Below, in pieces: positions 42,497-50,582 of a stretch of DNA of 64,000 nucleotides. The notes beneath the pieces are model-generated. The model was not told the DNA's origin, did not search any database, and saw nothing but the letters and a program-made list of their open reading frames with translations. Source of the DNA: Vibrio penaeicida (GTDB lineage: Bacteria; Pseudomonadota; Gammaproteobacteria; Enterobacterales; Vibrionaceae). The stretch is taken from NCBI RefSeq assembly GCF_030689305.1, contig NZ_JAUYVM010000011.1, forward strand, positions 62,001 to 126,000, written 5' to 3'. Within the stretch, counting starts at the first letter, position 1. Every line of letters begins with the position of its first letter. The translations under genes were made by a program, and so were the position numbers.

Positions 42497-43861
42497 ATGA
42501 TTACTCATATCAGCCCTGCAGGCAGCATGGACTTGCTGTCTCAGATTGAAGTAGAACGTCTAAAAAAAACCGCCTCTAGTGAGCTTTACCAGCTCTATAG
42601 GAACTGCAGCCTTGCGGTTCTCAACTCCGGCAGCCATACCGATAACTCTGAAGAACTACTTAATAAATATAAAGCTTTCGACGTAAGCGTGATGCGTCGC
42701 GAACGTGGTATTAAGCTAGAGCTCAACAACCCACCCGATCATGCATTCGTTGACGGCACTATTATTACCGGTATTCAAGAGCATCTTTTCTCGGTGTTGA
42801 GAGACATTGTTTACGTCAACATGCACCTAGCCGACAACCAAAGACTCAACCTAACCAATGCTACCCACATCACTAACCTAGTGTTCGGTATATTGCGTAA
42901 CGCGGGTGCACTTCACCCAGGAATAGACCCAAATCTTGTGGTTTGCTGGGGTGGCCACTCCATAAACCCTATCGAATATCAATACACCCGAGAGGTTGGG
43001 CATGAGCTTGGGTTAAGAGAGCTGAACATCTGTACGGGTTGTGGTCCAGGTGCAATGGAAGGTCCGATGAAAGGGGCTGCCATAGGGCACGCAAAACAGC
43101 GTTACGACGAACAACGCTACATTGGGCTAACCGAACCCTCCATTATTGCGGCAGAGCCACCTAACCCAATTGTGAATGAACTCATCATCATGCCTGACAT
43201 CGAAAAGCGGTTAGAAGCGTTTGTTCGAATGGCACACGGCATTGTTATTTTCCCTGGTGGTGCTGGTACCGCAGAAGAGCTTCTGTACATCCTTGGCATT
43301 ATGCTTCACCCAGACAATGTCGACCAGCCGATGCCGATTGTATTAACTGGACCGAAAGAAAGTGAGGCTTACTTCCGCTCTATCGATAAGTTCATCGGGG
43401 ATACGCTGGGAGAAGAAGCGCAAAGCCGCTACAACATTGTGATTGGCGATCCTGAAAAAGCGGCAAAAATCATCAAGGAAACCATGCCAACGGTTCGCGA
43501 GCATCGCAAAGAAACAGGTGATGCGTACAGTTACAATTGGTCTTTAAAGATTGAGCCTGAATTCCAGCTCCCATTTGAGCCAACACACGACAACATGGCC
43601 AACTTGGATCTTCACCTAAACCAAAAACCTGAAGTATTAGCCGCTAAATTGCGTCAAGCTTTCTCAGGAATTGTTGCTGGTAACGTAAAAGCGGAAGGCA
43701 TTAGGGAAATCAAGCGAAAAGGGCCTTTCATTATCGATGGCGACCCCGCGCTAATGAAAAAAATGGATCGACTACTCAGCGATTTTGTTGAACAACAAAG
43801 AATGAAACTACCGGGTTCGGAATACATTCCTTGCTACAAGATTGCTCTGTCAGAACAATAG
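42497..43861 (+). CDS. ppnN: Pyrimidine/purine nucleotide 5'-monophosphate nucleosidase
   Basis: PpnN (YgdH) cleaves nucleoside monophosphates into base and ribose 5-phosphate, tuned by (p)ppGpp in E. coli. The 454-residue protein starts MITHISPAGSMDLLSQIEVE as in E. coli. The LOG-like core has GCGPGAMEGPMKGA and the phosphate-binding FPGGAGTAEELL. The ATG at 42497 is preferred over the one nine codons upstream because AAGGAGGAGCCT lies between them. xni follows in the same direction, as in E. coli (ygdH-xni neighbourhood). Confidence 0.95.
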   Translation: MITHISPAGSMDLLSQIEVERLKKTASSELYQLYRNCSLAVLNSGSHTDNSEELLNKYKAFDVSVMRRERGIKLELNNPPDHAFVDGTIITGIQEHLFSVLRDIVYVNMHLADNQRLNLTNATHITNLVFGILRNAGALHPGIDPNLVVCWGGHSINPIEYQYTREVGHELGLRELNICTGCGPGAMEGPMKGAAIGHAKQRYDEQRYIGLTEPSIIAAEPPNPIVNELIIMPDIEKRLEAFVRMAHGIVIFPGGAGTAEELLYILGIMLHPDNVDQPMPIVLTGPKESEAYFRSIDKFIGDTLGEEAQSRYNIVIGDPEKAAKIIKETMPTVREHRKETGDAYSYNWSLKIEPEFQLPFEPTHDNMANLDLHLNQKPEVLAAKLRQAFSGIVAGNVKAEGIREIKRKGPFIIDGDPALMKKMDRLLSDFVEQQRMKLPGSEYIPCYKIALSEQ

Positions 43862-43991
43862 TTAATAACGAATAAATAGGGCTGTCAGCTCAATAGGGAT
43901 TGCTTAATCAGTCAGGAAATCCCCATTCTGGTCATCACGTTTTGATTTGTATACTCTTTTTATTCACATACGGTTTTTATTTACATACACT

Positions 43992-44015
43992 AAGGGGCAT
44001 TACGCCCCCTTTTTC
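43992..44015 (+). terminator. Terminator-like hairpin upstream of xni
   Basis: GGGGC, loop ATTAC, GCCCC followed by CTTTTTC, about 130 bases after ppnN and just before xni. It would separate ppnN from xni. Confidence 0.6.
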
Positions 44016-44029
44016 TTTAGAATTCAAAA

Positions 44030-44809
44030 ATGTCGATTCATCTAGTCATCATTGATGCTCTGAACCTCATTCGTCGCGTGCATTCGGCGCAACCTGATCC
44101 CACAGACATCTCACGGACCATAGAAACTACTGGTCGAACATTGAATCGAATCTTATCGGAATCTACTCCTACGCATCTCATTGCAGTCTTCGATCATCAT
44201 GAACAAGATAGGGGGTGGCGAGCTGAAGTACTTCCCACATATAAAGAAAACCGAAAGCCCATGCCTGAACCACTACTGAAGGGTTTAGATGCAATCCAAG
44301 ATGCATGGTGGAAACTCGGTATCGATTCACTATTATCTGATGGCGATGAAGCGGACGACTTAGTCGCAACATTAGCCTGTAAAGTCGCGAGCCATGGTGA
44401 AAAAGTAACTATAGTGTCGACAGACAAAGGCTACTGCCAACTACTCTCACCTACCCTTCAAATTCGAGATTATTTTCAGCACCGCTGGCTTGATGCTCCG
44501 TTTATAGAAAAAGAGTTTGGTGTAAAACCAGAACAACTCGCTGATTATTGGGGGTTGGCAGGAGTGAGCTCTAGCCAAGTTCCCGGTATCCCGGGGGTTG
44601 GACCTAAAGCGGCGAAAGAAATACTTACCGCTTATGCTGATATCGAAAGCGCCTATGCGTCTGACGATTTACCAGCTAAGTACCGTAAAAAATTTGACGA
44701 ACACATCGAGTCTGCACGAGCGTGCAAAAAGATTTCAGCATTAAAAATAGATATGGAGCTCGGCTTCAACTTGCAAGATATCCGATATGCAGGACCTAAC
44801 CAACCGTAA
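44030..44809 (+). CDS. xni: Flap endonuclease Xni
   Basis: Xni (ExoIX, YgdG) is a flap endonuclease related to the 5'-nuclease domain of DNA polymerase I. The 259-residue protein has the N-terminal IIDALNLIRRVH with the first catalytic Asp, the acidic cluster SDGDEADDLVATLA, STDKGYCQLL, and the H3TH motif VPGIPGVGPKAAKEIL. Length is close to E. coli Xni (251). It follows ppnN in the usual order. Confidence 0.93.
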   Translation: MSIHLVIIDALNLIRRVHSAQPDPTDISRTIETTGRTLNRILSESTPTHLIAVFDHHEQDRGWRAEVLPTYKENRKPMPEPLLKGLDAIQDAWWKLGIDSLLSDGDEADDLVATLACKVASHGEKVTIVSTDKGYCQLLSPTLQIRDYFQHRWLDAPFIEKEFGVKPEQLADYWGLAGVSSSQVPGIPGVGPKAAKEILTAYADIESAYASDDLPAKYRKKFDEHIESARACKKISALKIDMELGFNLQDIRYAGPNQP

Positions 44810-44992
44810 TATTTGCACTCAAAATCCACGCTAATCCTCAATGTTCAATAAACGTGTTGTGAAATGCTTTGCACTCACAACACCAATACAATATTGGGCT
44901 TACCTTACAAGATGCTGATTATTCTAGAATCAGGTTCACAACGTTATTGATAAATATCATTATTTTTATATCTCCCAATAAGGAGAAAAATA

Positions 44993-45748
44993 ATGAAAAG
45001 AATCATCTTACTTACCTTAACGACGTTAATGTCGCTCCCAGCTCTCTCTGCAACCTGTGCCAAAAATCTGGATATAGGAGTTCCTTCAAGTCAATCCGAC
45101 CAAGTATTGTGTCGAGATGGCTACGCCGTAGGGTATAACTACACGACAAAAAATGCAGATTGGGTTGCCTATCACATCACTGCAGACAGCGTGAACTTAA
45201 AGTTCAAGCGAAAAAGTAGTTTCTTCAAAGAAGACCCCGATTTGCCACAGCATGCACGCTCAACTCTCGCAGATTACCGTGGTACTGGGTACGACCGAGG
45301 TCACCTCGCCCCTTCAGCAACCATGGACTTTACGCTTCAATCCATTAAACAAAGCTTTTATATGAGTAACATGTCTCCCCAGCTTCCCACATTTAATCGC
45401 GCGGGTTGGCGAATACTGGAAGAACACGTGCGGGATTTGGCGAATGAGTACAATGAACTGTACGTGGTAACGGGGCCAATCTATCAAGGAAATGAAAACA
45501 GTATTGGAGATGGTGTAACGATACCTAGTGCTTTTTATAAAGTAATTCTGGATCCGCAATTTAACGAAGCCATCGCATTCATCGTCCCACACAGAAAAGT
45601 TTCAGGGGATGAACTTGTCAATTTCATTACAACGATTGACGATGTAGAACAACAAACCGGATTGGATTTTTTCTCTGCCACTCCACACGCTACCGAAAAT
45701 GAAATGGAGTCAGTAGATTGGCCGGATATGTGGCCAACTAGCCAGTAA
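44993..45748 (+). CDS. Secreted DNA/RNA non-specific endonuclease
   Basis: A 251-residue protein with a signal peptide (MKRIILLTLTTLMSLPALSA), exported to the periplasm or beyond. It belongs to the beta-beta-alpha-metal NUC1 family: the catalytic motif DRGHLAPSA places the general base at H104, and the metal-binding Asn is in the NMSPQLPTFNRAGW helix. Non-specific cleavage of nucleic acids for nutrient use or against incoming DNA is the expected role. AAGGAG lies eight bases before the ATG. It is followed by a bidirectional terminator. Confidence 0.9.
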   Translation: MKRIILLTLTTLMSLPALSATCAKNLDIGVPSSQSDQVLCRDGYAVGYNYTTKNADWVAYHITADSVNLKFKRKSSFFKEDPDLPQHARSTLADYRGTGYDRGHLAPSATMDFTLQSIKQSFYMSNMSPQLPTFNRAGWRILEEHVRDLANEYNELYVVTGPIYQGNENSIGDGVTIPSAFYKVILDPQFNEAIAFIVPHRKVSGDELVNFITTIDDVEQQTGLDFFSATPHATENEMESVDWPDMWPTSQ

Positions 45749-45783
45749 TAATTGGGTTCTATTGTCCCCAGAAAGAAGCAATA

Positions 45784-45811
45784 AAAAAACGCTCCGATTG
45801 GAGCGTTTTTT
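45784..45811. terminator. Bidirectional terminator between the nuclease gene and rlmM
   Basis: AAAAACGCTC, loop CGATT, GAGCGTTTTTT with T or A tracts on both sides. It serves the convergent genes at 44993 and 45884. Confidence 0.85.
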
Positions 45812-45883
45812 GACTAATAAGCCTTTTAATGTCTTTCCGCTTCTTTAACTAAGTGAGGCGATAGCTTAGTTAACTTACATAAC

Positions 45884-46975
45884 CTAGTGAGGCGATATGT
45901 TCGACAAGCATTGAATGTGAACAGTGATCTCCTCTCTATCATGGTAGAGATGCTTAGCTTGAAGCTTGAATTTCACTTTATTGTCGATTAGAAAAACTTT
46001 TAAGTTCTCGATATCTTGAAGAACCTCATCGTATCGACCTTTCATTGGCAGCTTGAGGTTAAAGATGGTTTCTTTTGCCCAACCTTTTATTAGCCACTCA
46101 CCCATCAGTTGAGCAACGCGCGATGGTTTTTCAATCATGTCACACACTAACCACGTCACGTTCTTACGTGGTGGTTCAAATTTAAACCCATCTTCCATAT
46201 GGTGTTTAACCTGACCCGTATCCATCAAGCTTTGCGCCATCATGCCATTATCAATCGCATGAACAAACATAGAACGCTTTACTAGCTGGTATGTCCAACC
46301 ACCGGGACACGCTCCCAAATCGGTCGCCCACATGCCAGAAGCTAAACGTGTCTCCCATTCCTCTTTAGGAATGAAAACATGGAATGCTTCTTCCAATTTT
46401 AATGTAGAACGGCTCGGTGCATCGGATGGGAATTTAAGACGAGGAATCCCCATAAAGAATTTTGAGTTATTGTCGGATACGGAATAGCCAACAAAACAGT
46501 GCCCCGGTGCGACAAAACACGCATGCAATACCGGCTTTTTAGGGTTGTCTTTGCTGTAAAGCACCCCTTTTCCACGTAAGGCTTGCCTTAATGGCACGGT
46601 AAACTTGCGGCAAAACTTCAGAAGCTCTTTCGCTTCATTGGTGTCTGGTGTTTCCACACGAAGATCGCCACAACGTGGAAATGCCTCTATCTCAGATAGC
46701 CCTTCAAGAATGGGCGAAATTCGATCATCCTGTGGCAACTCTTTACATTCTGCTGCCACGGCAAAAATCTGGCGGGCAAAAATCAATGAGTTAAAGTCCA
46801 GCTCCTGAGCCAGTTTCGCACCATCGCCTTCCTGGTAGCACTCGAACAACACATACCCTGTGTTTTTTTGTACTCTCGGGAAACCGTACACTTCTAATTG
46901 AGTAGCACGATCCTGAATCTCACCTGCACACTCTTTTTCGAAACCTTGGCGGCAGTAGAGCATTAAGTGTTTCAC
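45884..46975 (-). CDS. rlmM: 23S rRNA 2'-O-methyltransferase RlmM
   Basis: RlmM methylates the 2'-OH of C2498 in 23S rRNA. The 363-residue protein has an N-terminal THUMP-like region (opening MKHLMLYCRQGFEKECAGEI, shown at 20 residues). A Rossmann methyltransferase core follows with DLGACPGGWTYQLV as the SAM loop and WLVCDMIEKP; the catalytic Lys is in LKLPMKGRYDEV. It overlaps the DUF423 gene by four bases in a four-gene minus-strand run from gcvA, as in E. coli (gcvA-ygdD-rlmM). Confidence 0.95.
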   Translation of the reverse strand: MKHLMLYCRQGFEKECAGEIQDRATQLEVYGFPRVQKNTGYVLFECYQEGDGAKLAQELDFNSLIFARQIFAVAAECKELPQDDRISPILEGLSEIEAFPRCGDLRVETPDTNEAKELLKFCRKFTVPLRQALRGKGVLYSKDNPKKPVLHACFVAPGHCFVGYSVSDNNSKFFMGIPRLKFPSDAPSRSTLKLEEAFHVFIPKEEWETRLASGMWATDLGACPGGWTYQLVKRSMFVHAIDNGMMAQSLMDTGQVKHHMEDGFKFEPPRKNVTWLVCDMIEKPSRVAQLMGEWLIKGWAKETIFNLKLPMKGRYDEVLQDIENLKVFLIDNKVKFKLQAKHLYHDREEITVHIQCLSNISPH

Positions 46976-47370
46976 GACTTCACCTCTTTCATTCTAAACG
47001 CAGCAATAGTGAAGCAAACCCAACCTACAATAAACATTAAGCCACCAAATGGAGTAATAGGTCCAAACCATTTGATTTCCGTTAATGCAAGCGCATAAAG
47101 GCTGCCACTAAAGCAAAGGATGCCGATAATAAAGCAAATCGCTGCGTTTCGCAGTCCTTTTTCTACTTTCTCACCGACTTTTATCTGCATCAAAATGCCA
47201 ATCAAGACCAACGCCAATGTGTGGATGAATTGGTATTGCACTCCAGTATCAAATACCCCAATCAGATATTCAGACAGCATCGCCTTCAAGCCATGTGCTG
47301 CGAATGCACCCAACATCACGGCAGTCGCGCCAAAGACACCAGCGATCATTAAAACTTGCTTACTTTTCAC
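46972..47370 (-). CDS. DUF423 family membrane protein (YgdD-like)
   Basis: A 132-residue inner membrane protein with four hydrophobic segments (about 6-25, 45-62, 72-92 and 98-122). The opening KQVLMIAGVFGATAVMLGAFAAHGLK (quoted by its end GAFAAHGL) and GFGPITPFGGL-type motif WFGPITPFGGLMFI match DUF423. Function unknown. Overlaps both neighbours by four bases, so it is co-translated with rlmM, as in E. coli. Confidence 0.85.
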   Translation of the reverse strand: MKSKQVLMIAGVFGATAVMLGAFAAHGLKAMLSEYLIGVFDTGVQYQFIHTLALVLIGILMQIKVGEKVEKGLRNAAICFIIGILCFSGSLYALALTEIKWFGPITPFGGLMFIVGWVCFTIAAFRMKEVKS

Positions 47371-47996
47371 TGCTCCCCCTTAACGTCACAACAGCCTCTT
47401 ATAAAACTCACTAAATGTTCAATGGCTAAATCGATATTACCTTCTTGTGTATGGCCAGAGCTTTTTCTGGGTTTGAAGCTGTGGTCGCCGTCGGGAATAA
47501 ACTGAAGCTCTACTGCATCAGAAAAGTGAAATTCGGCGCATTCTTCTTTTTTCCCAAACGTGTCTCTTTCACCCTGAAGGATAAGGCATGGTTTATTGAT
47601 TTGAGCGAGGTGATCACCTTTGAATTTCTCTGGTTTTCCTGGTGGATGAAAAGGGAAACCAAGGCACGCGATACCTTGAATGTGTGGGGATTCGGATAAC
47701 AAGCTCGCCATGCGTCCCCCCATCGACTTTCCGCCTATTACAAGACTCCCATCACTGTATCGCTCAATCATTTCTTCAAAGGCTTCGAGCAACTTTGGCG
47801 CGCGATCGGGTGGACGCTTTTTTCCATCTTCCGAGCGCTTTACCATGTAAGGAAAATTGAAACGAACAACACGAATACCATGTTCTGCAATACCTTCCGC
47901 TACCTGAGTCATGAAATCATGATCCATTCCTGCACCGGCACCATGGGCAAAAAGAAACGTCTGCGCACCTTCACCATTTACAATTACTTGGCTCAT
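47367..47996 (-). CDS. Alpha/beta hydrolase of the Tex30/KANL3-like family
   Basis: A 209-residue cytosolic alpha/beta hydrolase. The nucleophile elbow is GGKSMGGRM. The start resembles the family pattern LFAHGAGAGMDHDFM, and the acid/base region ends with LQGERDTFG and IPDGDHSFKPRK (catalytic His). Substrate unknown. It overlaps the gcvA stop by one base and the DUF423 gene by four, in an operon-like chain. Confidence 0.82.
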   Translation of the reverse strand: MSQVIVNGEGAQTFLFAHGAGAGMDHDFMTQVAEGIAEHGIRVVRFNFPYMVKRSEDGKKRPPDRAPKLLEAFEEMIERYSDGSLVIGGKSMGGRMASLLSESPHIQGIACLGFPFHPPGKPEKFKGDHLAQINKPCLILQGERDTFGKKEECAEFHFSDAVELQFIPDGDHSFKPRKSSGHTQEGNIDLAIEHLVSFIRGCCDVKGEQ

Positions 47997-48898
47997 TAAA
48001 TAAAATCCTCTTGCTCTTTTGCTGCTTTAGCCAGCATCCAATCTCTGAAGGTGGCTATTCGGCCTGTATCCGCCTGTTGCTCATGGCACACTACATAAAA
48101 AGCGTTTTTGCTGATCAATACCTCATCAAATGGGCAGACTAATCGTCCTGCATCAATTTCTGGTTGAGCAAGAACATTGTTTCCCAACGCGACACCCTGT
48201 CCGTGGACTGCTGCCTGCAATACCATGGTTGAATGGCTAAAGATCGGACCATGATTAACATTTACCCCCTCGATTTCATGAACGCGAGTAAATTGTTTCC
48301 AATCTTTTCTGGATGTATCGTGCAATAACGTATGCTGTTTTAAATCCCCAAGAGATTCTAATGGTTTCGTACCGAGCAATAACTGAGGTGAGCACACAGG
48401 AACCAAACATTCTTGATACAGTTTGTCCGCTCGAAGACCCGACCAATTGCCTCGCCCATAATAGATGGCAACATCCACATCATCAGTGAGAGAGCCCTCA
48501 TCCATGTCCACAGCTTTAATGCGAACATCAATGTCGGGTTCTTGTGCATTAAAATCCGCAAGTCTTGGAACGAGCCATTGAATGGCAAAACTTGGTGGTA
48601 GGCTAATGGTTAACGCCCCTTTCTCACTGCGTTCAAGCACTTTATCGGTCGCTTCAGCAAGCGAAGTAAAAACGTCTTTGATATCGAGGAAGTAGCTTTG
48701 CCCCTCTTCAGTTAAGAGCAAAGACCGGTTACGACGACGGAACAATTTCAACCCAAGATAATCTTCTAGGGTTTTGATCTGATGACTCACGGCTGCCTGT
48801 GTAACAAACAATTCTTCAGCAGCTCGTGTAAAACTCAGGTGTCTGGCTGCAGCTTCAAAGACACGTAGAGAATTTAATGGGGGAAGGCGTCTGGACAT
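47996..48898 (-). CDS. gcvA: LysR-family glycine cleavage regulator GcvA
   Basis: GcvA activates or represses the glycine cleavage operon gcvTHP and activates the divergent gcvB RNA. The 300-residue protein has the N-terminal winged helix (PLNSLRVFEAAARHLSFTRA then TQAAVSHQIKTLE) and a LysR substrate-binding domain (SLPPSFAIQWLVPRL, then GQGVALGN). The GcvA identity rests on both the HTH sequence and the adjacency to gcvB. A CTAAT-type GcvA box (ATTAG on plus) lies near 48921. Confidence 0.92.
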   Translation of the reverse strand: MSRRLPPLNSLRVFEAAARHLSFTRAAEELFVTQAAVSHQIKTLEDYLGLKLFRRRNRSLLLTEEGQSYFLDIKDVFTSLAEATDKVLERSEKGALTISLPPSFAIQWLVPRLADFNAQEPDIDVRIKAVDMDEGSLTDDVDVAIYYGRGNWSGLRADKLYQECLVPVCSPQLLLGTKPLESLGDLKQHTLLHDTSRKDWKQFTRVHEIEGVNVNHGPIFSHSTMVLQAAVHGQGVALGNNVLAQPEIDAGRLVCPFDEVLISKNAFYVVCHEQQADTGRIATFRDWMLAKAAKEQEDFI

Positions 48899-48957
48899 GA
48901 TTCACCAATTTAGACTTAGCATTAGTTTTTTTTATCCGAAACATTATAAATTGTCGA

Positions 48958-48986
48958 TTGCCGATGAGCCAGAGAAAATCTATATT
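48958..48986 (+). promoter_or_regulatory. Probable gcvB promoter
   Basis: TTGCCG at 48958-48963 and TATATT at 48981-48986 are 17 bases apart, with the start expected near 48993. An ATTAG (CTAAT on the other strand) near 48921 fits the GcvA recognition half-site. Confidence 0.6.
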
Positions 48987-48992
48987 TCGTCT

Positions 48993-49197
48993 CGTAGCGC
49001 TAAGCCTGAACGGCTTGATTATCTATGATAATCAATTGGTTTGGTTGTTACGATGTTGTGTTTGCATAAACTCGAATTTCGAGTTGGTAGAGTTATCTAC
49101 CATAGTGTCTTAGCGCTCAGCGCAAAGACCATACTTCCTGTATTATTTTGACCTGTCTGTCAATTTTTCAGCACCGCCTATATGGCGGTGTTTTTTT
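48993..49197 (+). ncRNA. gcvB: GcvB small regulatory RNA
   Basis: About 205 bases on the plus strand, divergent from gcvA as in E. coli. The GU-rich R1 seed region GGTTTGGTTGTTACGATG followed by TTGTGTTTGC (49038-49064) matches GcvB, which represses mRNAs of amino acid and peptide transporters through Hfq. Downstream features are the hairpin TGGTAGAGTTATCTACCA and the conserved block ACTTCCTG ... GACCTGTCTGTC. The terminator CACCGCC/GGCGGTG followed by seven T matches that of E. coli GcvB. The 5' end is inferred from the promoter. The rest of the gcvA-49270 gap holds only this gene and its regulatory site. Confidence 0.93.
49172..49197 (+). terminator. Terminator of gcvB
   Basis: CACCGCC, loop TATAT, GGCGGTG and then seven T. 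Confidence 0.9.
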
Positions 49198-49269
49198 ATG
49201 TCTCTACTTTGGTAAACAAAGCTATTTAACAAAGTAGAGACAGAACAACACCTAGCTATACGCTGATAG

Positions 49270-49866
49270 TCAGAACGCCAAAGAAACATTAACACCACTC
49301 GTTAAAAAACCAGAATCTCCTATGTAATAGCGAACGAAGGGTGAAAGGTGTATTGCTCCATAAGATATCCTCGCACCTAGCTCTGGGTATGCGCCAAAAG
49401 CAAGTTTATTCAATGTACAGCTATCACCAGAGTCTTCCTCGTACATAGCTTCATTTGTAGGCTGATTTTCGTCTTCATCATTGAACCAACAGTCAGGCGT
49501 TGAACCAATATAGACGCCCGCTCCTATATTGGTTGCTATCTCAAACGAACCAGATGTATATCTAATGGGTTCCCAAAAGCCTGAATAGCTGATACCTGCA
49601 GAAATACCATTACGATAGTCTGCCGCAAGCAAAAAACTCTTTTTGATAAAGAATGGGACTTCATCATTAGGAATTGAAGATACGCTAGCTTCTAATCCAG
49701 CTCTGACCCCCTGCTCATAGCTGGAGGAGTTTGCTCCCCAAAACCCACCGAGCCCAAATAGAGAGGGAGAAGATTCGATATTCAATGTATCGCTATTTTC
49801 AATCTCACTCGCACTAACATTAAAACATAAGCCCACAACAGCTATCCCTGAGATAAACCACTTCAT
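49270..49866 (-). CDS. Putative outer membrane beta-barrel protein, function unknown
   Basis: A 198-residue secreted protein that I do not recognise. The signal peptide is MKWFISGIAVVGLCFNVSA, cleaved before SEIENS. The mature part alternates polar and hydrophobic residues in strand-like runs, with Gly and aromatics (AGISYSGFWEP, IGAGVYIG, LSPFVRYYIG), and ends in the aromatic beta-signal VNVSLAF. This points to an 8-stranded barrel. Two cysteines (CWFNDEDE and CTLNK) flank an acidic loop. The ATG at 49866 follows AAAGGTG; an ATG six codons upstream would include that site. Possibly a recent, species-specific gene. Confidence 0.65.
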   Translation of the reverse strand: MKWFISGIAVVGLCFNVSASEIENSDTLNIESSPSLFGLGGFWGANSSSYEQGVRAGLEASVSSIPNDEVPFFIKKSFLLAADYRNGISAGISYSGFWEPIRYTSGSFEIATNIGAGVYIGSTPDCWFNDEDENQPTNEAMYEEDSGDSCTLNKLAFGAYPELGARISYGAIHLSPFVRYYIGDSGFLTSGVNVSLAF

Positions 49867-50031
49867 AATGTACACCTTTCTCATTAATGAGAAAGGAATC
49901 TATCATTCCTACTGGCTCATATAAATATCTATATTTAATATGCTATTTCATAAAACTAACCCTTCAAAGCCTAAAAAGCCCTGACGGTACAGGGCTTGAA
50001 GTCATTAAACGCGCGGTAAGTAGTATGGTAG

Positions 50032-50466
50032 TTATGCAATCACTGTTTCTTGATTTGCATTGCCATCACCAGAATTCCCTTTAGGGTTGTCACCATACTG
50101 ATTTGAACCAGGTTGGCTGTCTATTACGCTGAATACAAGCAGAGCGATACCACCAATAGCCGCGAGACCAGCGCCTACGAAGGCCAACTCGTAAGACTGA
50201 TTGAAAGCGGCAAAACCAGCAATAATAGCACCCGGTAATGGACACAATAACCACCAGCCACTTTTACCAACATCATGCAAACGGCGAACAGCCAACGCAA
50301 GCTGGGGCACGAGTACCGCTAATGGGTAAATGACATTAACAAGTGGGATGAATGCCACTAAAAGGCTGACCAGAAAGTTTATCAGTGCAAACATCCAATA
50401 ATCTTTACGACGCGATCGACTTGAGAAGTCGAAAGGGTTTTTCCAAGCTTTTAAAAATTCGTTCAT
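50032..50466 (-). CDS. DUF805 family membrane protein
   Basis: A 144-residue inner membrane protein with about four hydrophobic segments after the conserved opening SRSRRKDYWMFALINF. The RRLHDVGKSGWWLL motif is the DUF805 hallmark. Family function unknown. The ATG at 50466 is chosen because GAGG lies six bases upstream and gives MNEFLKAWKNPFDF. It stands alone: the thiI terminator follows and the next minus gene upstream is 1.4 kb away in gene content. Confidence 0.85.
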   Translation of the reverse strand: MNEFLKAWKNPFDFSSRSRRKDYWMFALINFLVSLLVAFIPLVNVIYPLAVLVPQLALAVRRLHDVGKSGWWLLCPLPGAIIAGFAAFNQSYELAFVGAGLAAIGGIALLVFSVIDSQPGSNQYGDNPKGNSGDGNANQETVIA

Positions 50467-50529
50467 AACCAACCTCATAATATTGATATATTTATTTTAA
50501 GAAGGTTACAAATAGTAATTATGTTGCAT

Positions 50530-50559
50530 AAAAAAACCACTCTGAAGAGTGGTTTTTTT
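50530..50559 (-). terminator. Terminator of thiI
   Basis: AAAAACCACTC, loop TTCA on the minus strand, GAGTGGTTTTTTT; strong and essentially bidirectional. It lies 24 bases after the thiI stop. Confidence 0.85.
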
Positions 50560-50582
50560 GTTGGGGTTAACAGAATTATAGA

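Noticed and set aside
49200..49244. Inverted repeat GTCTCTACTTTG/CAAAGTAGAGAC after gcvB
   Set aside because: Long stem with no T tract on either strand and an 18-base loop; possibly the 3' end of the barrel gene transcript, but not called.
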